64,000 nt of DNA, taken from Erysipelotrichaceae bacterium OPF54 (lineage in GTDB: Bacteria; Bacillota_I; Bacilli_A; Erysipelotrichales; Erysipelotrichaceae). The notes below the pieces were generated by a model, which was given only the letters and a program-made list of their open reading frames with translations, had not been told where the DNA came from and made no database searches. Below are positions 1-9,341 of the stretch, piece after piece. Each line of letters starts with the position of its first letter. Within the stretch, counting starts at the first letter, position 1. The stretch lies in the NCBI GenBank assembly GCA_022834735.1, contig BQKD01000001.1, positions 2,767,659 to 2,831,658 on the forward strand, in the 5' to 3' direction. Both the position numbers and the translations under genes were made by a program.

Positions 1-354
1 TTTCTGCTCGATGACGTCCTTGCTCATTTTCTTGATCTTGAGCCCGAACGCGATGTTGTCGAACACGTTCATGTTCGGAAAGAGGGCGTACTTTTGAAAG
101 ACAGTGTTCAGCTCCCTTTTGTACGGAGGCAGCTTGGAAATGTCCTTGCCGTCGAAGATTACTTCGCCTTTATCCTGTTCGAGGAATCCGCCGAGGATGC
201 GCAGAAGCGTTGTTTTTCCACATCCGGACGGTCCGAGCAGGGTCACAAATTCATTTTCGTAAATATCGAGATTGATCCCTTTCAATATGATCTGGTCGTC
301 AAATTTCTTGACGATATTTTTAAACTGAATGATTTTTTTCTTTTCCTGATCCAT
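1..354 (-). CDS. potA: ABC transporter ATP-binding protein, PotA-like (N-terminal part, runs off the window)
   Basis: This is the N-terminal 118 codons of an ABC ATPase that would power a polyamine (spermidine/putrescine) importer at the inner face of the membrane. The Walker A motif GPSGCGKTT lies at residues 41-49. The Q-loop region ([12 protein letters not shown]) follows at about residue 85, in the form typical of PotA/CysA-type importers. An AGAAAGGAAA ribosome binding site precedes the ATG at 354. It lies 15 bases downstream of the XRE-cupin regulator gene, the usual arrangement at Firmicute pot operons. The C-terminus is outside the window, so the substrate is inferred from this context; other importers of the same subfamily remain possible. 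Confidence 0.85.
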   Translation of the reverse strand, partial: MDQEKKKIIQFKNIVKKFDDQIILKGINLDIYENEFVTLLGPSGCGKTTLLRILGGFLEQDKGEVIFDGKDISKLPPYKRELNTVFQKYALFPNMNVFDNIAFGLKIKKMSKDVIEQK

Positions 355-369
355 GCGGTTGTTTCCTTT

Positions 370-903
370 CTAGAACATGGGCGGGGTAGTGACCCACAGA
401 ACCTGTGCTTCCTTCTCGCCGGGATTGTATAAATAGTGGTTCCGGCTGCCGTCCAGGTAAAACGTTTCTTTTGCTTTGACGCGGCAATGCCTGTTCTCGA
501 TCACAAGCTCGATGGTTCCTTTCAGGACATAGCCGAATTCCTGCCCGTTATACGAAGTCATGGTCTGACTTTTTCCTTTCGGCTTGATCGTGAGCAGGAT
601 CGGTTCCATATCGTTTTTCTGGGCGTTGGGAACGATCCAGGCAATCGTGTGATCATCCCGTTCGTCGACAAAAAAGTCGTCTTTGGTAAATACGACTTTT
701 TCATCCGGCTCTTCCTGAAAGAACTGGGACAGATTTGTTCCGAGCGCTTCAAGAATATCTTCGAGCGTAGAAATGCTCGGGCTGGTCAGATTGCGTTCGA
801 CCTGCGATAAAAATCCTTTTGTCAGCTCGCTTCGCGAAGCGAGCTCTTCGAGGGTAAGGTCGTTGACCAGCCGCAGCTGTTTGATTTTTGTGCCAATATC
901 CAT
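370..903 (-). CDS. XRE-family regulator with C-terminal cupin domain
   Basis: A 177-residue transcription factor. Residues 1-60 form an XRE/Cro helix-turn-helix (GTKIKQLRLVNDLTLEELA, then SELTKGFLSQVERN). Residues about 105-175 form a small cupin barrel ending in a conserved WVTTPP segment. Proteins of this build commonly sit first in polyamine transport operons and sense a small molecule through the cupin, and here the gene directly precedes a PotA-like ATPase. The promoter region carries an inverted repeat (939-991) that could be its operator. Regulation of the downstream transporter is inferred from position. Confidence 0.85.
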   Translation of the reverse strand: MDIGTKIKQLRLVNDLTLEELASRSELTKGFLSQVERNLTSPSISTLEDILEALGTNLSQFFQEEPDEKVVFTKDDFFVDERDDHTIAWIVPNAQKNDMEPILLTIKPKGKSQTMTSYNGQEFGYVLKGTIELVIENRHCRVKAKETFYLDGSRNHYLYNPGEKEAQVLWVTTPPMF

Positions 904-938
904 TACCGGTTCCTCATCTCTCCTTTTGTTTATTATTT

Positions 939-991
939 GTAAACTTCTGATTCAATTTAGCAAACACAATTATTATAAACGAAAAGTTTAC
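939..991 (-). promoter_or_regulatory. Promoter region with GTAAACTT/AAGTTTAC inverted repeat upstream of the XRE-cupin gene
   Basis: GTAAACTT (939-946) and AAGTTTAC (984-991) form an inverted repeat with 37 bases between the arms. A TATAAT-like hexamer on the minus strand lies between them. This fits an autoregulatory operator for the adjacent XRE protein, but the pairing of the site with this regulator is inferred. Confidence 0.4.
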
Positions 992-1050
992 CAATACAAT
1001 ACTCAAACGCAAAAAAAAATCGCCGCAGACGTGCTGCAGCTCTCGTATCA

Positions 1051-1099
1051 AAAGGAAAAAGCAGGAAAGCGATTGTGATCTTGAACTTTCGCTTCCTGC
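1051..1099 (-). terminator. Intrinsic terminator of the EIIC gene
   Basis: GCAGGAAAGCG (1061-1071) pairs with CGCTTCCTGC (1090-1099) with one bulge. On the minus strand the hairpin is followed by a T-rich stretch (A-rich 1051-1060 on the plus strand). It lies just after the stop of the PTS EIIC gene. Confidence 0.6.
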
Positions 1100-1111
1100 C
1101 TTTCTCTATTT

Positions 1112-2395
1112 CTATTCTTTTTCTGCATTCATTTCTTCTTCTACGTTTTTTTGATCAAATATTTTGAAAAACGGGAAGTAGACTAGCATGGACATCATGA
1201 TGATGCCGATTTCCATGAGAATCCCCTGCCATCCGCAATTGATGAATCCGCGGAACATAGCCGGGACATAGGAGAGGTTCATGATTCCCTGCGGCGCCGG
1301 AACGATTCCAAGCACGCAGATACATACATAAGCAATAAGAACGCCCAGCAGAGGAGCCAGGATAAACGGTACCAGGAAAAGCGGATTGAGCATCAGCGGC
1401 ATCGAATACACCATCGGTTCATTGATATTAAAGATTCCGCACGGAAGAAACAGTTTTCCATACTCTTTGGAAATCTTCGATTTTGACATGAAGCACAGAA
1501 GCAGGCTCAGGCCAAGCGTACATCCGCAGCCTCCAATCGTTGTGAAATCAAAGAAAGTGACATTGATCGGATTGAGAACTTCTCCTCCTGCAGCCACGGC
1601 TGCCGCATTTTCTGCATACATAGATATCCATAGCGGAAAAATAACGCTGAGCACGGTCATCGATCCGTGGATCCCGAAGAACCATAAGATCTGACATACC
1701 ACGACAAGCACGATCATCGAACCGATATTTCCAGCCAGCGACTGCAGCGGAGCCTGCAGCAAGGTGTACATGCAGTTAAAGATATTTTCAAACGGCGTAA
1801 AAGTAAATAAAACGTTAATGAGCAGGAATACAACCGCAATGATCAGAGCCGGGATAATTCCGATAAATGAATTCATGACATTGCCTGGAACTCCGTCCGG
1901 CAGCTTGATAGTAATATTTTTATCCAGGACCGTACAGTAAATCCTGGCTGTCAATATTCCCGTAAGAATTCCGACAAACATGCCCATGGAGCCAAGATAA
2001 GTGAATTCCATGAATTTTGTTCCTGCCTCATTCAATCCGAACGGGATCAGGATAAAGAACGCGACCATTGCGACAACGCCGATCGTCGCACTCTGATCAG
2101 CATGTCCCCATGTCGATGAGAAACTGCGCGCAATAAAAAAGGTCATAAACACAGCAATCAGCTCAGTTGTCATCGTTACTGCAAGATTGAAAATATCGCT
2201 GATGCCTGATGTGGATAAGAATGTTTTATACGCATCAATCGGTAGATTCATCAAAATCGAAAAGACTGCGCCGACCATCATGATTGGCAGTACGCTCATC
2301 ATACCGGTGCTCAGCGACTGCATAAAATCATTGCTCGCAATCGCCGTAGACACCGGCACCAACACATTTTCAAGCCATCCTTGAATCTTTTTCAT
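1112..2395 (-). CDS. celB: PTS lactose/cellobiose-family EIIC permease
   Basis: A 427-residue polytopic membrane protein of the lactose/cellobiose EIIC family, which moves a beta-glucoside or chitobiose-type disaccharide through the membrane while it is phosphorylated by EIIB. The N-terminus (SNDFMQSLSTGMMSVLPIM) and the conserved NINEPMVYSMPLMLNP segment near residue 315 are typical, as are about ten hydrophobic segments. No EIIA or EIIB gene is adjacent, so it must borrow these from elsewhere. It is divergent from an RpiR-type regulator and close to a 6-phospho-beta-glucosidase, which suggests one regulated uptake-and-hydrolysis module. AAGGAGGGAATG precedes the start. Confidence 0.88.
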   Translation of the reverse strand: MKKIQGWLENVLVPVSTAIASNDFMQSLSTGMMSVLPIMMVGAVFSILMNLPIDAYKTFLSTSGISDIFNLAVTMTTELIAVFMTFFIARSFSSTWGHADQSATIGVVAMVAFFILIPFGLNEAGTKFMEFTYLGSMGMFVGILTGILTARIYCTVLDKNITIKLPDGVPGNVMNSFIGIIPALIIAVVFLLINVLFTFTPFENIFNCMYTLLQAPLQSLAGNIGSMIVLVVVCQILWFFGIHGSMTVLSVIFPLWISMYAENAAAVAAGGEVLNPINVTFFDFTTIGGCGCTLGLSLLLCFMSKSKISKEYGKLFLPCGIFNINEPMVYSMPLMLNPLFLVPFILAPLLGVLIAYVCICVLGIVPAPQGIMNLSYVPAMFRGFINCGWQGILMEIGIIMMSMLVYFPFFKIFDQKNVEEEMNAEKE

Positions 2396-2489
2396 AATTC
2401 ATTCCCTCCTTGTATAATCTATTGTTTTTGAATACACTTACAGTATAGACAACGTTCCTAAAAAATTAGTGCACGGAAAATGAAATCAG

Positions 2490-2506
2490 TTTCAAAATTT
2501 GAAACT
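2490..2506. promoter_or_regulatory. 17-bp palindrome, probable operator of the RpiR/MurR regulator
   Basis: GTTTCAAAATTTGAAAC is a perfect palindrome between the divergent EIIC and regulator genes, directly in front of the regulator ribosome binding site. A copy matching at 15 of 17 positions lies upstream of the 6-phospho-beta-glucosidase gene (4811-4827). Regulators of this family bind palindromes of this kind; assignment to this regulator is inferred from the shared site. Confidence 0.65.
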
Positions 2507-2520
2507 TCAGGAGGAAATTT

Positions 2521-3306
2521 ATGGATTTCATCATGCATCAGCTCATGCTTTATATTGACGGTCATCCGGAAGAAAGCACATATAAAGCGCTTGCCAGCCA
2601 AATGCTCGATTCGATCGAGCAGTTACATTCCATGACAATTTATGAAATGGCAGATCGTTTTTTTGTGTCGACTGCGACATTGTCCCGTTTTTGCCGCATG
2701 CTTGGCTACAAGAATTTTTCCGCTTTTAAAAACCAGCTGGAAGTCCCCTACGGATTTCAGATCGACTATACTTCTGACTATCTGAATCAGCCTTATGAAA
2801 CGAGTTTTGCCTATTTTAAAAGAGAAGCCCTTGAATGCCTGAATCAGCTTTGTCAAACCATTACACCAGCCATGCTTTGCGAGCTCGTCCGCAAGATCCA
2901 TGATCATACAAATGTATATATTGCCGGATATATGGGATACGAACTGCTTTTTATGTATATGCAGCAAAAGCTTGGGTTATTCAAAAAGTTTATTCATGTC
3001 CAGCCTGCTTCTCTGGCTCCCCGGAGCCGGAAAACAGATTATGGTCCAGCCGATTTTGTGATCGTGGTTTCCTTGCGCGGTTCGTGGAACCATCAGAAAG
3101 AAATCCTGCCTATTCTGCAAAAAAATAATGTTCCAAGAATTTTAATCTCACAAAATCCGAACGCTTACGGAAAAGAATTGTATGATCACTTTTACATGAT
3201 TGGCGGATCCTTCGATAACAACATGGGCATGATCGCGCTTCAGTTTCTAATTGATCAACTGATCCTGACGTATTACCACTTATATCAATCTGAATTAATT
3301 GTGTGA
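2521..3306 (+). CDS. MurR/RpiR-family transcriptional regulator
   Basis: A 261-residue regulator with an N-terminal HTH_6 domain (residues about 1-75; the recognition region includes VSTATLSRFCRMLGYKNFSAFK) and a C-terminal SIS domain (about 120-240) that usually binds a phosphosugar. The start follows a strong AGGAGGAAATTT ribosome binding site. It is divergent from the PTS EIIC gene and convergent with the glycosidase gene. It most likely controls both in response to a phosphorylated beta-glucoside, since near-identical palindromes occur in both promoter regions. Whether it represses or activates cannot be read from the sequence. Confidence 0.9.
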   Translation: MDFIMHQLMLYIDGHPEESTYKALASQMLDSIEQLHSMTIYEMADRFFVSTATLSRFCRMLGYKNFSAFKNQLEVPYGFQIDYTSDYLNQPYETSFAYFKREALECLNQLCQTITPAMLCELVRKIHDHTNVYIAGYMGYELLFMYMQQKLGLFKKFIHVQPASLAPRSRKTDYGPADFVIVVSLRGSWNHQKEILPILQKNNVPRILISQNPNAYGKELYDHFYMIGGSFDNNMGMIALQFLIDQLILTYYHLYQSELIV

Positions 3307-3313
3307 AAGCCAC

Positions 3314-3356
3314 GAAAAAGGGAAGATATTATTCCATATCTTCCCGAATCTTTTTT
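3314..3356. terminator. Bidirectional intrinsic terminator
   Basis: GGGAAGATAT (3320-3329) pairs perfectly with ATATCTTCCC (3336-3345). A T run follows on the plus strand (3350-3356), and an A run precedes it that serves the minus strand. It sits between the convergent regulator and glycosidase genes. Confidence 0.85.
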
Positions 3357-3374
3357 CAACCTGTTTCAATTTTT

Positions 3375-4775
<1,401 letters not shown>

Positions 4776-4810
4776 TTATACAAAGTATAGAGACTTTCCC
4801 GTTGAATTTT

Positions 4811-4827
4811 GTATCAAAATCTGAAAC
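4811..4827. promoter_or_regulatory. Second copy of the RpiR-type palindrome, upstream of the glycosidase
   Basis: GTATCAAAATCTGAAAC matches the palindrome at 2490-2506 at 15 of 17 positions. It lies about 50 bases upstream of the glycosidase start, just upstream of a minus-strand TATACT box. Confidence 0.6.
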
Positions 4828-4835
4828 TGCTTTCA

Positions 4836-4862
4836 AAAAAAAGATCCTGCCGCTTCAGGATC
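4836..4862 (-). terminator. Intrinsic terminator of the 73-residue gene
   Basis: GATCCTG (4843-4849) pairs with CAGGATC (4856-4862), followed on the minus strand by a T run (4836-4842). Confidence 0.75.
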
Positions 4863-4882
4863 AGGAAATATAATACAATGTA

Positions 4883-5104
4883 TCAGCATGCATGGACCAT
4901 ATATTGATCGATCATGCTGCAGGGAACATGTTTTGTCCTCCGTTTATCGACGTTCTGAATGAGCATTTTCCACATTTCGTATTCAAATACAACTTCGAGA
5001 ATTTTATATGTTTCTCCTGAACGGTCGATCAGATGATTATCTTTTTTTATATCCTGCATGCAGGCTGGCCGCAGCTGCTGTTTCTTCGGTTTTTGAATGA
5101 TCAT
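4883..5104 (-). CDS. Small hypothetical protein (73 residues)
   Basis: A short basic protein starting MIIQKPKKQQLRPACMQD, with no membrane segment and no recognised domain. The ATG at 5104 is preceded by AAAGGAGCACACA, a strong ribosome binding site, which favours it over a longer frame starting at 5155. It is a single-gene unit with its own terminator (4836-4862) and is divergent from popT. It contains three Cys but no clear metal-binding pattern. Function unknown. Confidence 0.6.
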   Translation of the reverse strand: MIIQKPKKQQLRPACMQDIKKDNHLIDRSGETYKILEVVFEYEMWKMLIQNVDKRRTKHVPCSMIDQYMVHAC

Positions 5105-5200
5105 TGTGTGCTCCTTTCTTTCTATGCGCTGCATTATATAGGATGCGTGTGTCATGATTCATCTTTTTTGCCTGAGAAAAACGTTTCCATGCATTTTACA

Positions 5201-5227
5201 TTGTCTTTTTTCGTTTTATGGTATACT
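5201..5227 (+). promoter_or_regulatory. Probable sigma-A promoter of popT
   Basis: TTGTCT (5201-5206) and TATACT (5222-5227) are separated by 15 bases. An extended -10 TG lies at 5219-5220. It is 28 bases upstream of the ATG. Confidence 0.55.
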
Positions 5228-5254
5228 TGTATGGAAATTTGAAGGAGAACATGA

Positions 5255-6103
5255 ATGTTAAAAACGATACTGGAAGGCATCCTGATCGGAATTGCCAATA
5301 TCATTCCGGGCGTGAGCGGAGGAACGATGATGGTCGCGCTCGGTATTTACGACAAACTGATCGAATCGATCACCCACCTGTTCAGCCGGTTCAAAAAAAG
5401 CATGCGCTTTCTTATGCCGATCTTTGTCGGCATCGCTGTGGCGATCGTCGTCTTTTCGAGACTGTTCGAGTTTCTGATCGAAACCTACCCGATCCCGACC
5501 AATCTCGCTTTCTGCGGGCTGATCCTCGGAAGCGTTCCATTTATTACGAAGCATGTCAAAAACAAGGGCTTCGATCTGAGCATGGCGATCCCGTGCATCG
5601 TCTTTTTCATGATCGTCATCGCGATGGCGGTCGCTTCAGGCGGAGCGGATTCGCAAGCCGACATGAATCTGAATTTTGTGAATGTGATCCTGCTCTTTCT
5701 TATCGGGATCGTTGCGGCTGCCACGATGGTCATCCCGGGCGTGAGCGGCAGCATGATGCTCATGACCTTAGGATATTACGAACCGATCCTTTCGACCGTC
5801 AATCTGGCTGTGGATTCGCTTGTTCATTTTAATCTGAATTCCCTGCTGTACTGTGTCGGCGTATTTATTCCGTTCGGCCTTGGGATCGTGGTCGGTGTTT
5901 TTGCGATCGCGAAGCTCATCGAATGGCTGTTCGAGCGGTTCCAGACCCAGACGTACTGGGCGATCATCGGTCTTCTGCTGGCTAGTCCGATCGCGATCCT
6001 GCTCAATACGGACTGGTCTTCTTTTTCGATCATTCAGCTGATGATCGGCATCCTGACCTTCGCGTTCGGCTGGTTCCTTTCCAGCAAACTGGGCGGAGAG
6101 TAA
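5255..6103 (+). CDS. popT: DUF368 membrane protein, PopT-type undecaprenyl phosphate translocase
   Basis: A 282-residue polytopic membrane protein of the DUF368 family. Members have recently been shown to return undecaprenyl phosphate, the lipid carrier of wall polymer synthesis, across the membrane. Two internal repeats each carry the family signature: NIIPGVSGGTMM near residue 15 and MVIPGVSGSMM near residue 155, the inverted-repeat architecture of this family. The start is preceded by GAAGGAGAAC. It is a single gene with its own promoter and terminator. The role is inferred from the family. Confidence 0.85.
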   Translation: MLKTILEGILIGIANIIPGVSGGTMMVALGIYDKLIESITHLFSRFKKSMRFLMPIFVGIAVAIVVFSRLFEFLIETYPIPTNLAFCGLILGSVPFITKHVKNKGFDLSMAIPCIVFFMIVIAMAVASGGADSQADMNLNFVNVILLFLIGIVAAATMVIPGVSGSMMLMTLGYYEPILSTVNLAVDSLVHFNLNSLLYCVGVFIPFGLGIVVGVFAIAKLIEWLFERFQTQTYWAIIGLLLASPIAILLNTDWSSFSIIQLMIGILTFAFGWFLSSKLGGE

Positions 6104-6132
6104 TATCAAATATCTGCACCCATTCATACATG

Positions 6133-6165
6133 AACCTGTTCCAAAAAGGGACAGGTTTTTCTTTT
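6133..6165 (+). terminator. Intrinsic terminator of popT
   Basis: AACCTGTTCC (6133-6142) pairs with GGGACAGGTT (6148-6157) including one G-U pair, followed by a T-rich stretch. Confidence 0.85.
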
Positions 6166-6215
6166 ATCAGAACTTCGGTGTTCGATTTACGAGGAATACG
6201 AACTATCTGCATTTA

Positions 6216-6256
6216 AGCAAAAAAACGATAACACTTAAATCGTCATGTTATCGTTT
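6216..6256 (-). terminator. Intrinsic terminator of murB
   Basis: AAACGATAACA (6223-6233) pairs perfectly with TGTTATCGTTT (6246-6256). On the minus strand a T run follows. Confidence 0.85.
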
Positions 6257-6276
6257 GAATTGGCAAATCCAATATA

Positions 6277-7140
6277 TTACTTATTATGCACCTGTTTTAC
6301 TTCGCACTCCAGCCATACCCCGTGATCCTCATGCACCTTCCGGCGCACCTGTTCGATCAGATCCCTGAAATCCTGCGCTGTCGCATTCCCTTTATTGATC
6401 AGGAAACCCGTATGTTTTTCAGACACTGCCGCGTCGTTGACGCTGAAACCGCGCAGCCCGCTCTGATCGATCAAAGCCGACGCAAAATGACCTTCAGGGC
6501 GCTTGAACGTGCTTCCCGCGCTATAGGATTCCATCGGCTGTTTGCTCCACCTTTTCTGTGTCAGCTCATCGATCCTTGCCTGCACTTCGTCCGGATCCTT
6601 CGGCTCGAATTTGTAGTAGGCATGCACGACGATCCCGAAATGATCCGTAAAATACGAATGCCGGTAGGACAAGTCAAGATGTTCATTGCTTTTGTATACA
6701 AGCACACCATTTTCATCAATATATTCCACGCCGATCAGGACATCTTTCGTTTCCCCGTCATAGGCTCCGGCATTCATCGTGATGGCGCCGCCGATCGTTC
6801 CCGGGATCCCGCTGGCAAACTCGTAGCCGCCAAGCCCGTTCTTTGCACAGTAGGCGGCCAGCTCTTCGTTGGTCGCGCCGCTTTGCACGCACACCACATT
6901 TTCCTTTACAGCCGAAATGGCGTTGAACGGCGCGCCGATATGAACAAGCACCCCGTCATACCCTTCATCATCAAACAGGATATTGGACCCGTTGCCCAGA
7001 ATATATAGATCTTCGATATCGTATTCGCCAAGGATCTGCTGCATGTCCTCGACCGTTTCCGGATGAAGGACGAGCTTCGCCGGACCACCGATATGAAGTG
7101 TTGAAAAATCTTTTAACGATACATTGTACTGTGTTTTCAA
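6277..7140 (-). CDS. murB: UDP-N-acetylenolpyruvoylglucosamine reductase
   Basis: A 287-residue flavoenzyme that reduces UDP-GlcNAc-enolpyruvate to UDP-MurNAc with NADPH in cytoplasmic peptidoglycan synthesis. The FAD-binding segment GNGSNILFDDEGYDGV (near residue 48), GIPGTIGGAITMNAGAYDGE (near 110) and the catalytic-loop serine in YSAGSTFKRPEG (near 205) are all present. The start appears to be TTG (7138-7140), preceded by a GCGAGGAAG ribosome binding site. The upstream region ends about 50 bases away at the IS200/IS605 element, so part of the original promoter may have been altered. Reading from tnpB could enter this gene. Confidence 0.93.
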   Translation of the reverse strand: MKTQYNVSLKDFSTLHIGGPAKLVLHPETVEDMQQILGEYDIEDLYILGNGSNILFDDEGYDGVLVHIGAPFNAISAVKENVVCVQSGATNEELAAYCAKNGLGGYEFASGIPGTIGGAITMNAGAYDGETKDVLIGVEYIDENGVLVYKSNEHLDLSYRHSYFTDHFGIVVHAYYKFEPKDPDEVQARIDELTQKRWSKQPMESYSAGSTFKRPEGHFASALIDQSGLRGFSVNDAAVSEKHTGFLINKGNATAQDFRDLIEQVRRKVHEDHGVWLECEVKQVHNK

Positions 7141-7191
7141 TGGACTTCCTCGCTTTCAATGTTCCTTATTATAAAAGCTTTGTGAACCTCA

Positions 7192-7220
7192 CCACCTAAG
7201 TTCTGTCGAACTATAGATGG
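7192..7220. repeat. Right-end hairpin of the IS200/IS605 element
   Basis: A 29-bp imperfect palindrome identical to 9225-9253. It is on the tnpB 3' side, which in this family is the right end. Confidence 0.8.
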
Positions 7221-7377
7221 TGCTTCTTCTCTGCGCACTTATCCTATAGATAGGGGCGCTTCGTCCTTTAGGGACTGAAGATTATCCCGCCTGTCATACA
7301 GAATCGCTCAGCATCCCGAAAACTGCTGTCTTCAGGACCCGCACGAAACCAGGACAGACAGAACCGCCACTGTACAC
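7221..7377 (-). ncRNA. Probable TnpB omega-RNA (reRNA) region
   Basis: The 157 bases between the tnpB stop and the right-end hairpin are non-coding on the minus strand and contain several short inverted repeats. In TnpB systems of this family the guide RNA scaffold derives from the 3' end of tnpB plus this region, and the guide is the flanking DNA just beyond the right end. Here the guide would therefore be taken from the murB promoter side (just below 7192). The boundaries are inferred. Confidence 0.6.
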
Positions 7378-8718
7378 CTATACGCACTGCAGGACAGCAT
7401 TCAGCTGTCTCAAGGTGTCCAATGTCTGCGAGGTTCTTGTTTTAGTCTGGGGAACTTTTGCCCCAATTGTTATCTTTTCGGAATCGGTAAGATTCGCCGT
7501 CTTTTGACGGATGAAGTATCTCGCTCCTATATTGTATGACGCGTTCAGGTCGCAGTTATAGATCTTCCCGCTCGTGAATTCGCACAGTCCGTAGACCTTC
7601 GGAATCTTCCCGTTTCGGATTTCTTTTCCTCTCAGGACTTTTCCGCTTCCGTCGAACGCAAGCCTGGACGTATTCCATGCATTGATGGTCGAAAACCGCA
7701 TGCCGTTCAGATGTGCTTTATATTCCATCTTCTGCACGATGAACCGGTGTCTCCAGTGATGGAACTTCTGCTTTCGGCTTCCTTTCATTCCTTTCGAAAA
7801 GTCCAGATGCTCCATCACGATGCATCCGCATCCATGCTCTCTGGCAAAGCGTATGGTTTCGATTACCGTCTTCCGGCATATTTCTTCGTTCATATGCTGA
7901 GCAAAAGCCCATAGCTTCTTGTTCTTTCTGTTTCCTGAAGCCTGCTGTTTTCCAATCCGGTCCAGCAGTGCATGCAGACGGTCTTTTTCTTCTGCGCAGG
8001 AAATGAACTTCCTGGCAGAGACAGTGCCTTCTGCATCCATGACCGACAGGACCGCATCGCTGTTCATGCCAAGATCGACAGCACAGATGCGGTGCACCTC
8101 TTCTTCAAGAACATACTTTTTCTCGAAAGCAAACCGGAGCGCATATCCTCTTCCAGCCCGTTCCAAAGTGGGCGCCGAAGCGTCTTCGAGGTCGCAATGC
8201 CTGCGGATATATTCCATATCTGTTTTCTTCAGGCGAAACAAAAAGAAAGCCCAGTCTCCGTTCGAACGGAGCTTGATTTGACAAGTATCGCCAGCTTCGT
8301 CGGCTTTGAACATGTTTCCTTTATAAAAACACGGCATCTTGGAATGGTTGATACGCAGCTTCGGTTTTCTGCCGTGCATGCCGTTTTTCTTCCAGTTCTC
8401 GAGATTCGACATGAAGGAAGAAACGATTCCTATTACCGCAACGAGCGCGCTCCTTCGCAGATAAGACGGCATCTTGTAGAACTTTTTGTCGAAACCTTTG
8501 TATTTTGCCTTTCGTTTCGAAGTGGAGTGTACCAGCTTTTCCATATGCGTCATCTTCGCGTTCGCTTTGAGCATGGAAAAAGAATCATACTCCGCCAGAG
8601 CGACAGGGATGAGCCAGGAAACGGCGTTCTGATAGTATTGGATGGTGTCCTGAATTGCCTGCGTCCATTCTTTGGAGAGACGGACCCTGCAGGAAGCTGT
8701 GCTGGTATACTTCTTCAT
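7378..8718 (-). CDS. tnpB: RNA-guided endonuclease TnpB (IS200/IS605 family)
   Basis: A 446-residue TnpB. The RuvC catalytic residues are all present: Asp in CAVDLGMNSDAV, Glu in CIVMEHLDFSKG and Asp in YNCDLNASYNIGARYF. The usual four-Cys zinc finger before the last motif is absent; only one Cys plus the Cys next to the final Asp remain. This belongs to a known shorter-finger class of clostridial TnpB. TnpB cuts the donor joint after transposition under omega-RNA guidance, helping the element to be retained. The ATG at 8718 has only a weak ribosome binding site. It is divergent from tnpA with 69 bases between the starts. Confidence 0.92.
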   Translation of the reverse strand: MKKYTSTASCRVRLSKEWTQAIQDTIQYYQNAVSWLIPVALAEYDSFSMLKANAKMTHMEKLVHSTSKRKAKYKGFDKKFYKMPSYLRRSALVAVIGIVSSFMSNLENWKKNGMHGRKPKLRINHSKMPCFYKGNMFKADEAGDTCQIKLRSNGDWAFFLFRLKKTDMEYIRRHCDLEDASAPTLERAGRGYALRFAFEKKYVLEEEVHRICAVDLGMNSDAVLSVMDAEGTVSARKFISCAEEKDRLHALLDRIGKQQASGNRKNKKLWAFAQHMNEEICRKTVIETIRFAREHGCGCIVMEHLDFSKGMKGSRKQKFHHWRHRFIVQKMEYKAHLNGMRFSTINAWNTSRLAFDGSGKVLRGKEIRNGKIPKVYGLCEFTSGKIYNCDLNASYNIGARYFIRQKTANLTDSEKITIGAKVPQTKTRTSQTLDTLRQLNAVLQCV

Positions 8719-8787
8719 GGTTTTATTTTACCACAAAAAGAGGAAAACTACAATTAGTTATTGTATATTATAAGAAGAGGTGATACC

Positions 8788-9204
8788 ATGAAAAACACTT
8801 TATACAAAACGAATCAGCATGCCTGCTACCTGCTGAACTACCATTTGGTTATAGTTGCGAAATACCGCCATCCAGTATTCGAGAACGAAGAGGTCGACAA
8901 GCGTCTGAAGGAAATCGCATCCTTCATTTTCGACGAGAAATGGAAATGTCCGATACAGAGCATCGAGACCGACAGGGACCATGTACACATCCTTTTCGGA
9001 GGGAATCCGCAGACAGAGCTTTCGAAGCTGATCAATAATTTTAAGACGGTTTCCAGCCGAAGACTGAGGAAAGAGTTTCCTGAGTATCTTGAACGATTCT
9101 ATTGGAAGCCGTACTTCTGGAGCCGGAGCTATTTCATAGGAACCGTTTCTGAAGTGACCGAAAGCATCGTAAAACAATACATCGAGAATCAGGGACAAAA
9201 ATAG
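8788..9204 (+). CDS. tnpA: IS200/IS605 HUH transposase TnpA
   Basis: A 138-residue Y1 HUH transposase that cuts and joins single-stranded DNA at the element ends. The metal-binding HUH motif is HVHILFG near residue 64, and the catalytic Tyr lies in SIVKQYIENQG near the C-terminus. The ATG at 8788 follows AGAAGAGGTGATACC, preferred over a TTG at 8761. The length is normal, so the protein looks intact. Confidence 0.93.
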   Translation: MKNTLYKTNQHACYLLNYHLVIVAKYRHPVFENEEVDKRLKEIASFIFDEKWKCPIQSIETDRDHVHILFGGNPQTELSKLINNFKTVSSRRLRKEFPEYLERFYWKPYFWSRSYFIGTVSEVTESIVKQYIENQGQK

Positions 9205-9224
9205 TCCGTCCAGGTCGCCTTACT

Positions 9225-9253
9225 CCACCTAAGTTCTGTCGAACTATAGATGG
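9225..9253. repeat. Left-end hairpin of the IS200/IS605 element
   Basis: Identical over 29 bp to 7192-7220 and in the same orientation. It folds into the same imperfect hairpin, 20 bases after the tnpA stop. Confidence 0.8.
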
Positions 9254-9289
9254 AGAATGCGGCTCTGGAATTTCTTCAAAAGACGGCAA

Positions 9290-9317
9290 CAAAAATCCCG
9301 AATCGATCGTTCGGGAT
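9290..9317 (-). terminator. Intrinsic terminator of the DUF308 gene
   Basis: ATCCCGAA (9295-9302) pairs with TTCGGGAT (9310-9317). A T run follows on the minus strand. Confidence 0.75.
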
Positions 9318-9341
9318 CCTTTGCCTATTGAACAGGAATTC

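Larger units (their letters stand above)
7192..9253. mobile_element. IS200/IS605-family element with divergent tnpB and tnpA
   Basis: A complete-looking element. Both ends carry the same 29-bp sequence in the same orientation (7192-7220 and 9225-9253). Each copy folds into an imperfect hairpin: CCACCTA/TAGATGG and AGTTC/GAACT around a TGTC loop, with one bulged A. Same-strand subterminal hairpins are the recognition structures of HUH transposases of this family. tnpB (minus) and tnpA (plus) diverge as in IS605 itself. Exact cleavage sites cannot be fixed without an empty-site sequence. Confidence 0.85.
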
